A stretch of 13,430 nt of DNA from Acidobacteriota bacterium (lineage in GTDB: Bacteria; Acidobacteriota; Blastocatellia; Pyrinomonadales; Pyrinomonadaceae): assembly GCA_003222835.1 (NCBI GenBank), contig QHXE01000506.1:1-13430 (forward strand), read 5' to 3'. The stretch's first letter is position 1, and every line of letters starts with the position of its first letter. A program made the translations under genes and the position numbers. Shown one piece after another: positions 1-5,358 of this stretch. The notes under the pieces are model-generated. The model was not told where the DNA came from. It ran no database searches and saw only the letters and a program-made list of their open reading frames with translations.

Positions 1-36
1 AGACCACGCATAAGGACGGTCGACGACGAACCTTGA
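1..36 (+). CDS. Possible 3' end of an upstream gene
   Basis: Frame 1 is open from the window edge to a TGA at 34-36 and would encode a short polar tail ending VDDEP. Frame 3 is also open, to about position 88, so the reading frame cannot be decided from so little sequence. The next gene looks like a pseudopilin, and such genes often occur in clusters, so another pilin-like gene upstream is plausible but not shown. Confidence 0.2.
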   Translation, partial: RPRIRTVDDEP

Positions 37-45
37 TGAATCGCG

Positions 46-162
46 GATTTCGGATTGCGAATTGCGGATTTCAGAGATGGGAAAAATAAATCAGCATTGG
101 GATTTTCGGAGCGCGGCTGGCGTTCATGACAATCCGCAATCCGCAATCCGCAATCCGAAATC
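46..162. repeat. Long inverted repeat of AATCCGC units across the start of a gene
   Basis: The arms are 46-70 and 138-162. They are 25 bp each and complementary except at one position (60), with a 67-bp spacer. The right arm is part of a tandem run of a 7-bp unit (CAATCCG) starting at 131. The left arm lies upstream of the chosen ATG at 77 and the right arm is inside the coding sequence. A transcript could fold so that the start codon sits in the loop. The right arm is translated as a filler stretch, NPQSAIRNPKS, just before the prepilin cleavage motif. This looks like a mobile or slippage-amplified intergenic repeat that has become part of a gene. Confidence 0.85.
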
Positions 163-766
163 GGAGGCGGGCTATGCGCTCGTCTCGCTGCTGGTGTTCA
201 TGAGCCTGCTGACCCTATTTGCGCTCACCGCGGCGCCCCAAGTGCAACAACAAGCTCAGCGCGAACGCGAGAAAGAGGCCATCTTTCGCGGCCAACAGGT
301 AGCCGACGCGATCGGTTCCTACTATCGGTTTAAGGGAGCGCAAGGCGTTAATTCTCTGCCGACCAGTATCGATCAATTGCTGGAAGGAATTCCGCGTGGC
401 ACAAAGAAGTTACAGATTCTGCGGCCGGAAGCAGCGCACGATCCGCTTTCAAATTCCGGAGAGTGGAGACTAATCAACCCCACCTCCCAAGACTTTGCAC
501 GGTATATTAGCGCCCTGACTACTTACGTCGGGGGCGCGCCTCCACCGCCGAGTAGAGAATTCGGCGCGCTGGCTAATTTGATCCCGCGCGTAACGGACGT
601 GCTGGATACCAAATCATCCAGCACTGCTCCGGGAGGCGAAGATAGCTCAGACAATTCTTCCGGACCTTTCCTCGGAGTCTCCAGCCGCAGCCGGCGCAAC
701 TCGGTGATAACCTTTTACGGCATCGATCGTCATGACGAATGGATCTTCACGCCACTCTTTAGATGA
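77..766 (+). CDS. Pseudopilin-like protein (type II secretion / type IV pilus)
   Basis: This 229-residue protein has a polar leader of about 32 residues, then a prepilin-type segment: E-A-G, a probable cleavage after Gly32, and a hydrophobic helix at about 33-54. A charged helix rich in Gln, Arg and Glu follows (about 55-75), as in type II secretion and type IV pseudopilins. The globular part has no motif I can name, but the C-terminus (FYGIDRHDEWIFTPLFR) is compact and pilin-like. The usual Glu at position +5 of the mature protein is absent (it reads Y-A-L-V-S), a feature known from minor pseudopilins such as GspK. ATG 77 was chosen over TTG 62, which lies inside the repeat arm. There is no strong Shine-Dalgarno site at either. 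The true N-terminus is uncertain because the inverted repeat overlaps it. Probable role: a minor component of a secretion or pilus fibre at the inner membrane. Confidence 0.72.
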   Translation: MGKINQHWDFRSAAGVHDNPQSAIRNPKSEAGYALVSLLVFMSLLTLFALTAAPQVQQQAQREREKEAIFRGQQVADAIGSYYRFKGAQGVNSLPTSIDQLLEGIPRGTKKLQILRPEAAHDPLSNSGEWRLINPTSQDFARYISALTTYVGGAPPPPSREFGALANLIPRVTDVLDTKSSSTAPGGEDSSDNSSGPFLGVSSRSRRNSVITFYGIDRHDEWIFTPLFR

Positions 767-860
767 GAGTGTTGTCGCTTCGCTCATCTCTCTTCGCTTT
801 CATCAATCATCATCGCGACGCCTCGTAGAATTGTTTGCGTCACCTGGATCATTCTCTGAA

Positions 861-884
861 ATCGAGTGACGAGCGTCACGCGAT
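861..884. promoter_or_regulatory. 24-bp dyad, possible operator
   Basis: Two 11-bp arms (861-871 and 874-884) are separated by AG and are complementary except at one position. The core is GTGACG-AG-CGTCAC. The size and near-symmetry suit a binding site for a dimeric regulator. It lies about 90 bp upstream of the sigma70-like -35 box at 976. No known regulator consensus is claimed. Confidence 0.35.
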
Positions 885-910
885 CAATCCTTCTGACAAT
901 CAATTTTGAT

Positions 911-954
911 CGTGCGAGCCGCATGCGAACTCGCACGCGCGCGAAAACTTTTTT
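911..954 (+). terminator. Weak candidate terminator hairpin
   Basis: An 8-bp perfect stem (CGTGCGAG at 911-918 with CTCGCACG at 930-937) encloses an 11-nt loop. A run of six T starts at 949. The T-run is about 11 nt from the stem base, farther than in a standard intrinsic terminator, so this may instead be a regulatory hairpin. Its position would end transcription from the pseudopilin gene. Confidence 0.35.
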
Positions 955-975
955 CACCTAATCAGTAATAAGTTA

Positions 976-1004
976 TTGACAAGGATCGAAATTAAGTTTA
1001 TATA
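976..1004 (+). promoter_or_regulatory. Near-consensus sigma70 promoter
   Basis: A perfect TTGACA (976-981) is followed after exactly 17 bp by TATATA (999-1004). Transcription would start near 1011. This is the best promoter in the window and drives the 22-residue basic ORF at 1101, leaving a leader of about 90 nt. Confidence 0.8.
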
Positions 1005-1031
1005 GCAAGATGTTGTGCGCCGTTTTCTCTA

Positions 1032-1068
1032 GACCACAAGAGCTACATGAACGCAGTATCTTGTGGTC
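1032..1068 (+). promoter_or_regulatory. Leader hairpin upstream of the basic ORF
   Basis: GACCACAAGA (1032-1041) and TCTTGTGGTC (1059-1068) form a perfect 10-bp stem with a 17-nt loop, near the middle of the predicted 5' untranslated region. It ends 22 nt before the Shine-Dalgarno sequence. It could stabilise the mRNA, act as a translation control element, or be a DNA operator. No known riboswitch was recognised. Confidence 0.6.
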
Positions 1069-1100
1069 ATAACCTGAAAACCAGAAAGAAGGAGAACGAT

Positions 1101-1169
1101 ATGGCAACTAAGAAGAAGGCCGCTAAGAAAAAAGCTGGCGGTAAAAAGAAGGCAGCGAAGAAGAGATAG
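1101..1169 (+). CDS. 22-residue Lys/Ala-rich basic peptide
   Basis: The ORF reads ATG to TAG and encodes a peptide beginning MATKKKAAKKK and ending KKAAKKR. It is almost entirely Lys, Ala and Gly, with 12 Lys, one Arg and no acidic residue. A good Shine-Dalgarno (AAGGAGAA, from 1089) lies at suitable spacing. The unit has its own near-consensus promoter, a leader hairpin and a downstream intrinsic terminator, so it looks like a small monocistronic and possibly abundant transcript. The composition resembles the C-terminal tails of bacterial histone H1-like and HU-type DNA-binding proteins, so nucleic-acid binding is the simplest guess. It is below the length most gene callers accept. Alternatively, the transcript could be a small RNA carrying an incidental ORF, but the well-placed ribosome site argues for translation. 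Confidence 0.7.
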   Translation: MATKKKAAKKKAGGKKKAAKKR

Positions 1170-1225
1170 CTCGTTCACCCAAGGGGGCAACTCCAACAAC
1201 CAACAACTGGCGTACACAATCAAAA

Positions 1226-1265
1226 GGAACGGCGATGCCGAAAGCGCGCCGTTCCCATTTTTTTT
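1226..1265 (+). terminator. Intrinsic terminator after the basic ORF
   Basis: A perfect 9-bp stem (GGAACGGCG at 1226-1234, CGCCGTTCC at 1247-1255) has a 12-nt loop and is followed by eight T residues at 1258-1265. It lies 57 bp after the stop of the 22-residue ORF and should separate it from the cupin gene. Confidence 0.88.
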
Positions 1266-1271
1266 GGTTCA

Positions 1272-1320
1272 GATGAGAATTGATGATCGTCGTGAACGCA
1301 GACTCTCAATTATTCTCATC
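1272..1320. repeat. Short inverted repeat before the cupin gene
   Basis: GATGAGAAT (1272-1280) and ATTCTCATC (1312-1320) are perfect 9-bp complements around 31 nt. They sit between the upstream terminator and the cupin gene, in the only space available for that gene's promoter. The function could be an operator or a leader fold. Confidence 0.4.
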
Positions 1321-1361
1321 GTCAATTCAATTATGTGAGAACCTAAACCCGGGAGGATTGT

Positions 1362-1712
1362 GTGGTGCGCGAATCTGACGAAAGACCATGGGGCCGCTAC
1401 GAAGTGTTGGAAGAGAGGCCCGGCTTTAAAGTAAAAGTGTTGGAGGTTAGGCCCGGCTCGCGACTCAGCTTGCAGCGCCATGCGCATCGCGGCGAACATT
1501 GGGTCGTGGTCGAAGGCGTTGCGGATGTGGTTTGTGGAGAAAATCAATTGCAACTGCGCCGCGGCGAGCACATTCACATTCCGCCACAAACTAATCATCG
1601 CCTCGGTAACAGCACAAACGCACCGCTGGCCATTATTGAAGTCCAACTTGGCGATTACCTCGGGGAGGACGACATTGTCCGCCTCGATGACGACTATGAG
1701 CGAATCGCTTAA
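1362..1712 (+). CDS. Cupin, type II mannose-6-phosphate isomerase-like
   Basis: This 116-residue single-domain cupin matches the C-terminal phosphomannose isomerase domain of bifunctional ManC/AlgA proteins, here free-standing. The opening RPWGRYEVLEE is typical of the family. Cupin motif 1 supplies the metal ligands His40, His42 and Glu45 (HAHRGEHW), and motif 2 supplies His79 (PPQTNHRLGN). The ending IEVQLGDYLGEDDIVRLDDDY is a family signature. The expected role is interconversion of mannose-6-phosphate and fructose-6-phosphate, or binding of a related sugar. Single-domain members are often not tested, so the substrate is inferred. The start is GTG 1362, with GGGAGG five bases upstream; a second GTG follows directly. 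It lies 57 bp upstream of trmL. Confidence 0.87.
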   Translation: MVRESDERPWGRYEVLEERPGFKVKVLEVRPGSRLSLQRHAHRGEHWVVVEGVADVVCGENQLQLRRGEHIHIPPQTNHRLGNSTNAPLAIIEVQLGDYLGEDDIVRLDDDYERIA

Positions 1713-1769
1713 TCTTGACTCTTAGCCCGTCTGGGGCGCGCGAATGGATCACGCAAGCGACAAACCTTC

Positions 1770-2231
1770 ATGCTCAACGTGGCGCTCGTCGAACCTGAGA
1801 TTCCGCAGAATACCGGAAATATCGCGCGGCTTTGCGCTGCCACCATGACGCCGCTGCACATCGTCGGCGTCACCGGTTTTCGTCTCGACGATCGAGCGGT
1901 GCGGCGGGCTGGATTGGATTATTGGGACGAGGTCGCTCTTCATCGCCATCGCGACCTTACAGCCTTGTATGCTTTTTTGCCGCAGGCGCGCTTTCTTTAC
2001 TTCTCCACCAAGGCAACTCAACCGTATCATCAATACTTTTTCAATCAGGACGATTGTTTGGTGTTTGGTTCGGAGACGCGGGGCTTGCCGGAGGATCTAC
2101 TGCGGAATAATGCGGAACGATCTTTGACCATTCCAATGCTTAATCCAAAAGTTCGAAGTCTTAATCTCGCTAACGCGGTAGCAATCGTGCTCTATGAAGC
2201 TCTCCGCCAGATTGAGGAGCGCAAACGCTAG
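1770..2231 (+). CDS. trmL: tRNA (cytidine/uridine(34)-2'-O)-methyltransferase TrmL
   Basis: This is a SPOUT-family methyltransferase of 153 residues, the normal length for TrmL. It transfers a methyl group from S-adenosylmethionine to the 2'-OH of the wobble nucleotide of tRNA-Leu species. Family motifs are intact: NTGNIAR (14-20), FGSETRGLP (99-107) and the knotted C-terminal segment running from IPM (121) through VRSLNLANAVAIVLYEAL (to about 145). The ATG at 1770 fits the family start (MLNVALVEPEIPQNTGN), although the ribosome site is weak. Its TAG stop shares CTAG (2228-2231) with the stop of an ORF on the opposite strand. Confidence 0.96.
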   Translation: MLNVALVEPEIPQNTGNIARLCAATMTPLHIVGVTGFRLDDRAVRRAGLDYWDEVALHRHRDLTALYAFLPQARFLYFSTKATQPYHQYFFNQDDCLVFGSETRGLPEDLLRNNAERSLTIPMLNPKVRSLNLANAVAIVLYEALRQIEERKR

Positions 2232-2410
2232 CTTAATTTGCAATTTTCAGTTTGGGGTTCCGCGATATCATCATCCTCGTCTTGGTAGACATCGTAGCCG
2301 GTCGCATCATCATAATAATAACTACCAACCGGCCGAACGCTCTCGTCCTTGTCTGGTTCGTCTTTTGCAGACTCTATTTCTTCCCGCTCATCGTTTTGGG
2401 AATCAAGCAT
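2228..2410 (-). CDS. Small acidic protein, antisense between trmL and thiE
   Basis: This ORF has 60 residues from ATG at 2410, or 63 from an in-frame TTG at 2419. It is strikingly acidic: 21 Asp/Glu against 5 Lys/Arg, with a central GSYYYDDATGYDVYQDEDDD segment. No known domain was recognised. The TTG start has GAGAGG six bases upstream, and TATAAT falls between them, so the start and promoter are unresolved. Evidence that it is real: the composition is ordered rather than random; the opposite strand in this interval would encode implausible Ile/Val runs; and the ORF fills the otherwise empty 212-bp gap between trmL and thiE. Its stop overlaps the trmL stop. Function unknown; a flexible acidic protein could bind a basic partner or metal. 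Confidence 0.55.
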   Translation of the reverse strand: MLDSQNDEREEIESAKDEPDKDESVRPVGSYYYDDATGYDVYQDEDDDIAEPQTENCKLS

Positions 2411-2443
2411 TGTGATCAATTATACCTCTCGATTTCCGTGGGC

Positions 2444-3070
2444 TTGAAGCTTCCCAGAATCTATCCGATCACCGACACGCGGCTCTCAGGATTGTCGCAT
2501 GCCGAACAGGTGAAGCGTCTGATTGCCGGTGGCGCAACACTCATTCAGCTTCGCGATAAGCACGCAGCACCGCGCGAATTCTATCATCAGGCTGCCGACG
2601 CCCTGAATATCGCGCGGGATCACGGTGTCAAACTGATCGTCAATGATCGGGTGGACATTGCCCTCGCTCTGGGAGTTGACGGCGTCCACCTGGGCCAAAC
2701 AGACATGCCCGTCGAAGCTGCTCGCGAACTGCTCGGACAAACTGCCGTCATTGGCATTTCAACTCACAATCTCGCGCAGGCACAACTCGCGACTCGCTGG
2801 CCCGTAGATTACATCGCGTTCGGACCAATCTTCGGGACCTCAACCAAAGCGAAACCCGACCCAACCGTCGGACTCAGTACATTGAACGAAGTTCGATTAA
2901 TTGTTGGCTCCTTGCCTTTAGTGGCTATCGGAGGAATCGATTTCGCGAACGCTCACAATACGCTAGAAGCCGGTGCGGATGCCGTGGCAATCATTTCGGC
3001 CCTCGTTGCAGAGCCGACTCAAATCCAGGAAAACACTCGCAGAATGCTGTTGTTGGCAACGAACTCATAG
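2444..3070 (+). CDS. thiE: Thiamine phosphate synthase
   Basis: The enzyme joins hydroxymethylpyrimidine diphosphate and thiazole phosphate to make thiamine phosphate in the cytosol. The 208 residues form a complete TIM barrel: YPITD at the start, QLRDK (35-39, pyrimidine diphosphate binding), ND (67-68), VHLGQTD (81-87), GPIFGTSTKA (127-136) and the phosphate-binding AIGGI (161-165). The reading frame is open far upstream to 2252, but that part is hydrophobic nonsense antisense to the small acidic ORF. The start was placed at TTG 2444, with GTG 2438 an equal alternative; neither has a clear Shine-Dalgarno. No TPP riboswitch elements were seen upstream, and no other thi genes are in the window. 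Confidence 0.95.
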   Translation: MKLPRIYPITDTRLSGLSHAEQVKRLIAGGATLIQLRDKHAAPREFYHQAADALNIARDHGVKLIVNDRVDIALALGVDGVHLGQTDMPVEAARELLGQTAVIGISTHNLAQAQLATRWPVDYIAFGPIFGTSTKAKPDPTVGLSTLNEVRLIVGSLPLVAIGGIDFANAHNTLEAGADAVAIISALVAEPTQIQENTRRMLLLATNS

Positions 3071-3112
3071 TGGCCCAATCTGTCTCCGCGCTAAGTGAGT
3101 GCCACCTGCATC

Positions 3113-3169
3113 AGCGGGCGGTTGATCTCACCGAGAGCCCCGTCAACTCTCACGTATCAACCGCCCGCT
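3113..3169. repeat. REP-like palindrome
   Basis: Two perfect 14-bp arms (AGCGGGCGGTTGAT at 3113-3126 and ATCAACCGCCCGCT at 3156-3169) flank a 29-nt spacer. It occupies the gap after thiE. There is no T-run, so it is not a classical terminator. Its GC-rich arms and position resemble repetitive extragenic palindromes, but copy number cannot be seen from one window. Confidence 0.6.
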
Positions 3170-3188
3170 ACAGACCGTTATGATTTTC

Positions 3189-3218
3189 TTGACAGTCTCG
3201 CAATCCCGTTCTTATCAT
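3189..3218 (+). promoter_or_regulatory. Probable sigma70 promoter of the phosphatidyltransferase gene
   Basis: TTGACA (3189-3194) and TATCAT (3213-3218) are separated by 18 bp and lie 44 bp before the ATG at 3262. The -35 box is perfect and the -10 box matches five of six positions. Confidence 0.6.
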
Positions 3219-3261
3219 CGCGGGCTGACTTATTCACTTTGAGCGAGTAAGATTCTAAAGA

Positions 3262-3975
3262 ATGTTTGGCACAAGCATCGGTCGGGCTGGACAGCGAATC
3301 ATCGATGCGATGGTTCGTTGGCTAGCGCGAGGTCATATTAATCCGAACATTCTGACGTTTATCGGCGTAGCCATAAACGTCGGATCGGGTTTGTTGTTTG
3401 GCTTTGGAAAGTTTTTCTGGGCTGGCATCATTCTGATCGTCGCGAACCTGTTCGACATGCTCGACGGCCAGGTCGCGCGGCTATCGGGCCGGGTGACGAG
3501 CTATGGCGGCTTTCTTGATTCGTCGCTCGACCGCTTGTCGGACATGGTGGTGTTCGTAGGCCTGATGGTCTTCTATGCGCGCGATACAGAATTTCATTCG
3601 ACCCTCAATGTCTTTCTCGCCGGCGCCGGCATGATGGGCTCCGTAATGGTCAGTTACGCGAGCGCGCGCGCCGAGAGCCTGATTCCGAAATGCGACGTTG
3701 GTTTTCTGCGACGGCCGGAACGAGTCGTGCTTTTTATTATCGGCGCGGTTTCGACACGTCCCAGTTCGCATAACTTTTTTGCCAACCGCATGCCGGCGGT
3801 TTTATGGGTCTTGGCTGTCGGATCTTATTGGACGTTCGCGCATCGCATGTATCACACGTGGATCGAGTTGAACCGGACGAAGTCCGCGGAAGAATTGAGG
3901 GCGGAAGCGGCACAACAGATTTCTCAGGCGCCTGATTTGCGGCGCGAGCCGACGTTGGCTCACAAGCCGAGTTAA
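3262..3975 (+). CDS. CDP-alcohol phosphatidyltransferase family protein
   Basis: This 237-residue integral membrane enzyme exchanges the CMP of a CDP-activated lipid for an alcohol, making a phospholipid head group. The full family signature D-x2-DG-x2-AR-x8-G-x3-D-x3-D is intact (Asp65, Asp68-Gly69, Ala72-Arg73, Gly82, Asp86, Asp90); these residues bind two metals and the substrate. Several hydrophobic helices follow. The last 40 or so residues are charged and probably cytoplasmic. The alcohol is not evident: PgsA-like, inositol phosphate and archaetidyl-type enzymes all share the motif. The start is ATG 3262, downstream of its own promoter; no strong ribosome site is present. Confidence 0.93.
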   Translation: MFGTSIGRAGQRIIDAMVRWLARGHINPNILTFIGVAINVGSGLLFGFGKFFWAGIILIVANLFDMLDGQVARLSGRVTSYGGFLDSSLDRLSDMVVFVGLMVFYARDTEFHSTLNVFLAGAGMMGSVMVSYASARAESLIPKCDVGFLRRPERVVLFIIGAVSTRPSSHNFFANRMPAVLWVLAVGSYWTFAHRMYHTWIELNRTKSAEELRAEAAQQISQAPDLRREPTLAHKPS

Positions 3976-4006
3976 CGTAATCGGCGAAAAAGCCCGACTA
4001 ACTCGG
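3967..4006. repeat. Hairpin across the end of the phosphatidyltransferase gene
   Basis: CCGAGTTA (3967-3974) and TAACTCGG (3999-4006) are perfect 8-bp complements around 24 nt. The gene's TAA stop is within the left arm. No T-run follows, so it is at most a weak terminator or an mRNA 3'-end structure. Confidence 0.35.
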
Positions 4007-4069
4007 TACTCTGAACGCCGATCACCGCGGGGCCAGTTTTATTGACATCGAATCTTTACATCATAACTC

Positions 4070-4097
4070 TTGACGAACCGGGCTTCACGGTTCTAAC
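4070..4097 (+). promoter_or_regulatory. Weak candidate promoter of the carboxylase operon
   Basis: TTGACG (4070-4075) is followed after 16 bp by TCTAAC (4092-4097), upstream of the TTG start at 4136. Another TTGACA at 4042 has no good -10 partner. An operon promoter is expected here because the preceding gene ends at 3975. Confidence 0.3.
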
Positions 4098-4135
4098 TTA
4101 GTCCCGCTCGTTTATTTCCAGAGGGTAACCAAATC

Positions 4136-5053
4136 TTGATCATCTGCCCCGCTTGTGGCTCGAGTGTCGAAGGCGATCTTCGCCAAGGTTGTTCGTCATG
4201 CGGCGCGCGCGCCGTCGGACCACCGCTCGCCCGTCCGGAGCACGAGCTACCTTCTTACGGACGAGCCAGCATTGCGTTCGCAAGTGGCGTCATTATGTCG
4301 GTTGGATTTCTGTTTGCGACGACCGCGGCGTTGGTTGAGAACAACAGCCTTTCGCTTCGCTTCTGGACGCTCCGGTTTTGGACTGTCGTTGCCGCTGGCG
4401 AAACTGCGGCGTGGCGATTGAAATGGATGGCGCTTCCAGTCGCGATCGCAGTCCTATGGAGTGGCGCGCGCATCACTCGAAGTATCAAGACGGATCCGAA
4501 CAAGTTTATTGGATTGCGCGCAGCGCGGATCGGATTTACCAACGCAGCCGTGGTCACGACCCTATTTGCAACTCTGATTGGCATTACGGTTCCCGCGAGA
4601 CTTCGCCAACGCCGGTATGGAATCGAGGCCAAATTGTACGCGCGAGGACGAACGCTCAGTCGAGCGCTGTTGGAGTATCGCGAGCTGCACGGGACAGTTC
4701 CGCCACAGGAAGAACTCGTTAAGGAGTTGCGTACCTTGCCCGATCCGGACGGATCGATTGCCGAAGCGTTGCGCGATCTCGATCCGAGCGGATATCAGCC
4801 CGGCGCGGTACTCGCGTCAGCAACGAAGGCTAAACCGACGGCTCTGCGTGGGGGCGCAATACGCAACGCGAGCGTCAATACTACCGCCGGCTCAGCCGGG
4901 GATCACGGCATCGCTTTCACGAATTATGACTGGCGGCTGCCCGGTGAAGATAAGATTCTCAATACTGATGACGACCTTATTATCCGCGATGGTCTCGTCA
5001 TGACCGTTGCTGATTTCCAAACCTATTTCGCCACCCGCTCCAGCGCGCCCTAA
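4136..5053 (+). CDS. Zinc-ribbon membrane protein with a pilin-like C-terminus
   Basis: This 305-residue protein of unknown function opens with a zinc ribbon (Cys4-x2-Cys7 and Cys19-x2-Cys22). It then has about three hydrophobic segments (roughly 45-66, 97-112, 133-153), a basic patch (LRQRRYG) and a soluble C-terminal part. The stretch 259-286 (NYDWRLPGEDKILNTDDDLIIRDG) resembles the C-terminal Asp-rich loop of GspG-type major pseudopilins, where it binds calcium; this likeness is by eye. The start is TTG 4136, chosen because it directly precedes the zinc ribbon and has GAGGG ten bases upstream. The gene is followed after six bases by the next gene, so it leads an operon with a biotin-dependent carboxylase. 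A link to carboxylase function is not apparent. Confidence 0.75.
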   Translation: MIICPACGSSVEGDLRQGCSSCGARAVGPPLARPEHELPSYGRASIAFASGVIMSVGFLFATTAALVENNSLSLRFWTLRFWTVVAAGETAAWRLKWMALPVAIAVLWSGARITRSIKTDPNKFIGLRAARIGFTNAAVVTTLFATLIGITVPARLRQRRYGIEAKLYARGRTLSRALLEYRELHGTVPPQEELVKELRTLPDPDGSIAEALRDLDPSGYQPGAVLASATKAKPTALRGGAIRNASVNTTAGSAGDHGIAFTNYDWRLPGEDKILNTDDDLIIRDGLVMTVADFQTYFATRSSAP

Positions 5054-5059
5054 AGCTTT

Positions 5060-5353
5060 ATGTCTTTTCTGGCTCGTTTCCGCCGCAAGCAGAGCAAGGA
5101 GGATATTGAAATTGCCCGCCGCGCGTTGCTGTTGCGCTCCGGTCGCATCGGCGAAGCCATGGTGCTGGGCGCGGACGAAGATGGCGATGGCAACCTAATC
5201 CTCTCGTATAGCTACACCATCGGGGGAGTCGATTATCAGGCGTTCCAAAAGTTGGACGCCGCGCAATGTCTGCGCGAGAGCGATTACCTTCCCGGCGCCC
5301 GAGTCGTACTCAGATACGATCCTCACAGGCCCGCGAACTCCTTAGTGGTCTGA
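5060..5353 (+). CDS. DUF3592-like small protein
   Basis: This 97-residue protein has a basic N-terminus (MSFLARFRRKQSKED), then a small beta-rich domain: GRIGEAMVLG, a loop with DEDGDGN, SYSYTIGGVDYQA, and a C-terminal PGARVVLRYDPHRPANSLV. The order resembles DUF3592, where GxV, Y-x-F/Y and V-x-YDP-xxP recur. No signal peptide or membrane segment is visible. It is tightly packed, 6 bp after the zinc-ribbon gene and 5 bp before accC, so it should be co-transcribed. Function unknown. Confidence 0.7.
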   Translation: MSFLARFRRKQSKEDIEIARRALLLRSGRIGEAMVLGADEDGDGNLILSYSYTIGGVDYQAFQKLDAAQCLRESDYLPGARVVLRYDPHRPANSLVV

Positions 5354-5358
5354 CATCA

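Larger units (their letters stand above)
767..975. other. Non-coding stretch rich in dyads
   Basis: I find no convincing coding sequence between the pseudopilin stop and the promoter at 976. The stretch holds a 24-bp imperfect palindrome at 861-884, a repeated GCGTCAC heptamer (about 837 and 873), a GATCAA/TTGATC pair around 882-911 and a hairpin at 911-937. Together with the downstream promoter it looks like a control region for the short basic ORF at 1101. Confidence 0.5.

Noticed and set aside
131..160. CRISPR-like direct repeats (CAATCCG units)
   Set aside because: The units are 7 bp and contiguous with no spacers; this is a short tandem repeat.
1029..1223. Minus-strand ORF rich in Leu/Ser opposite the basic peptide
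   Set aside because: It is the antisense of the Lys codons of the 22-residue ORF and crosses a promoter leader; no ribosome site.
2252..2443. 64-residue N-terminal extension of thiE
   Set aside because: It is made of Ile/Val/Leu runs that mirror the Asp/Tyr codons of the antisense acidic ORF, and thiamine phosphate synthases begin at the YPITD region.
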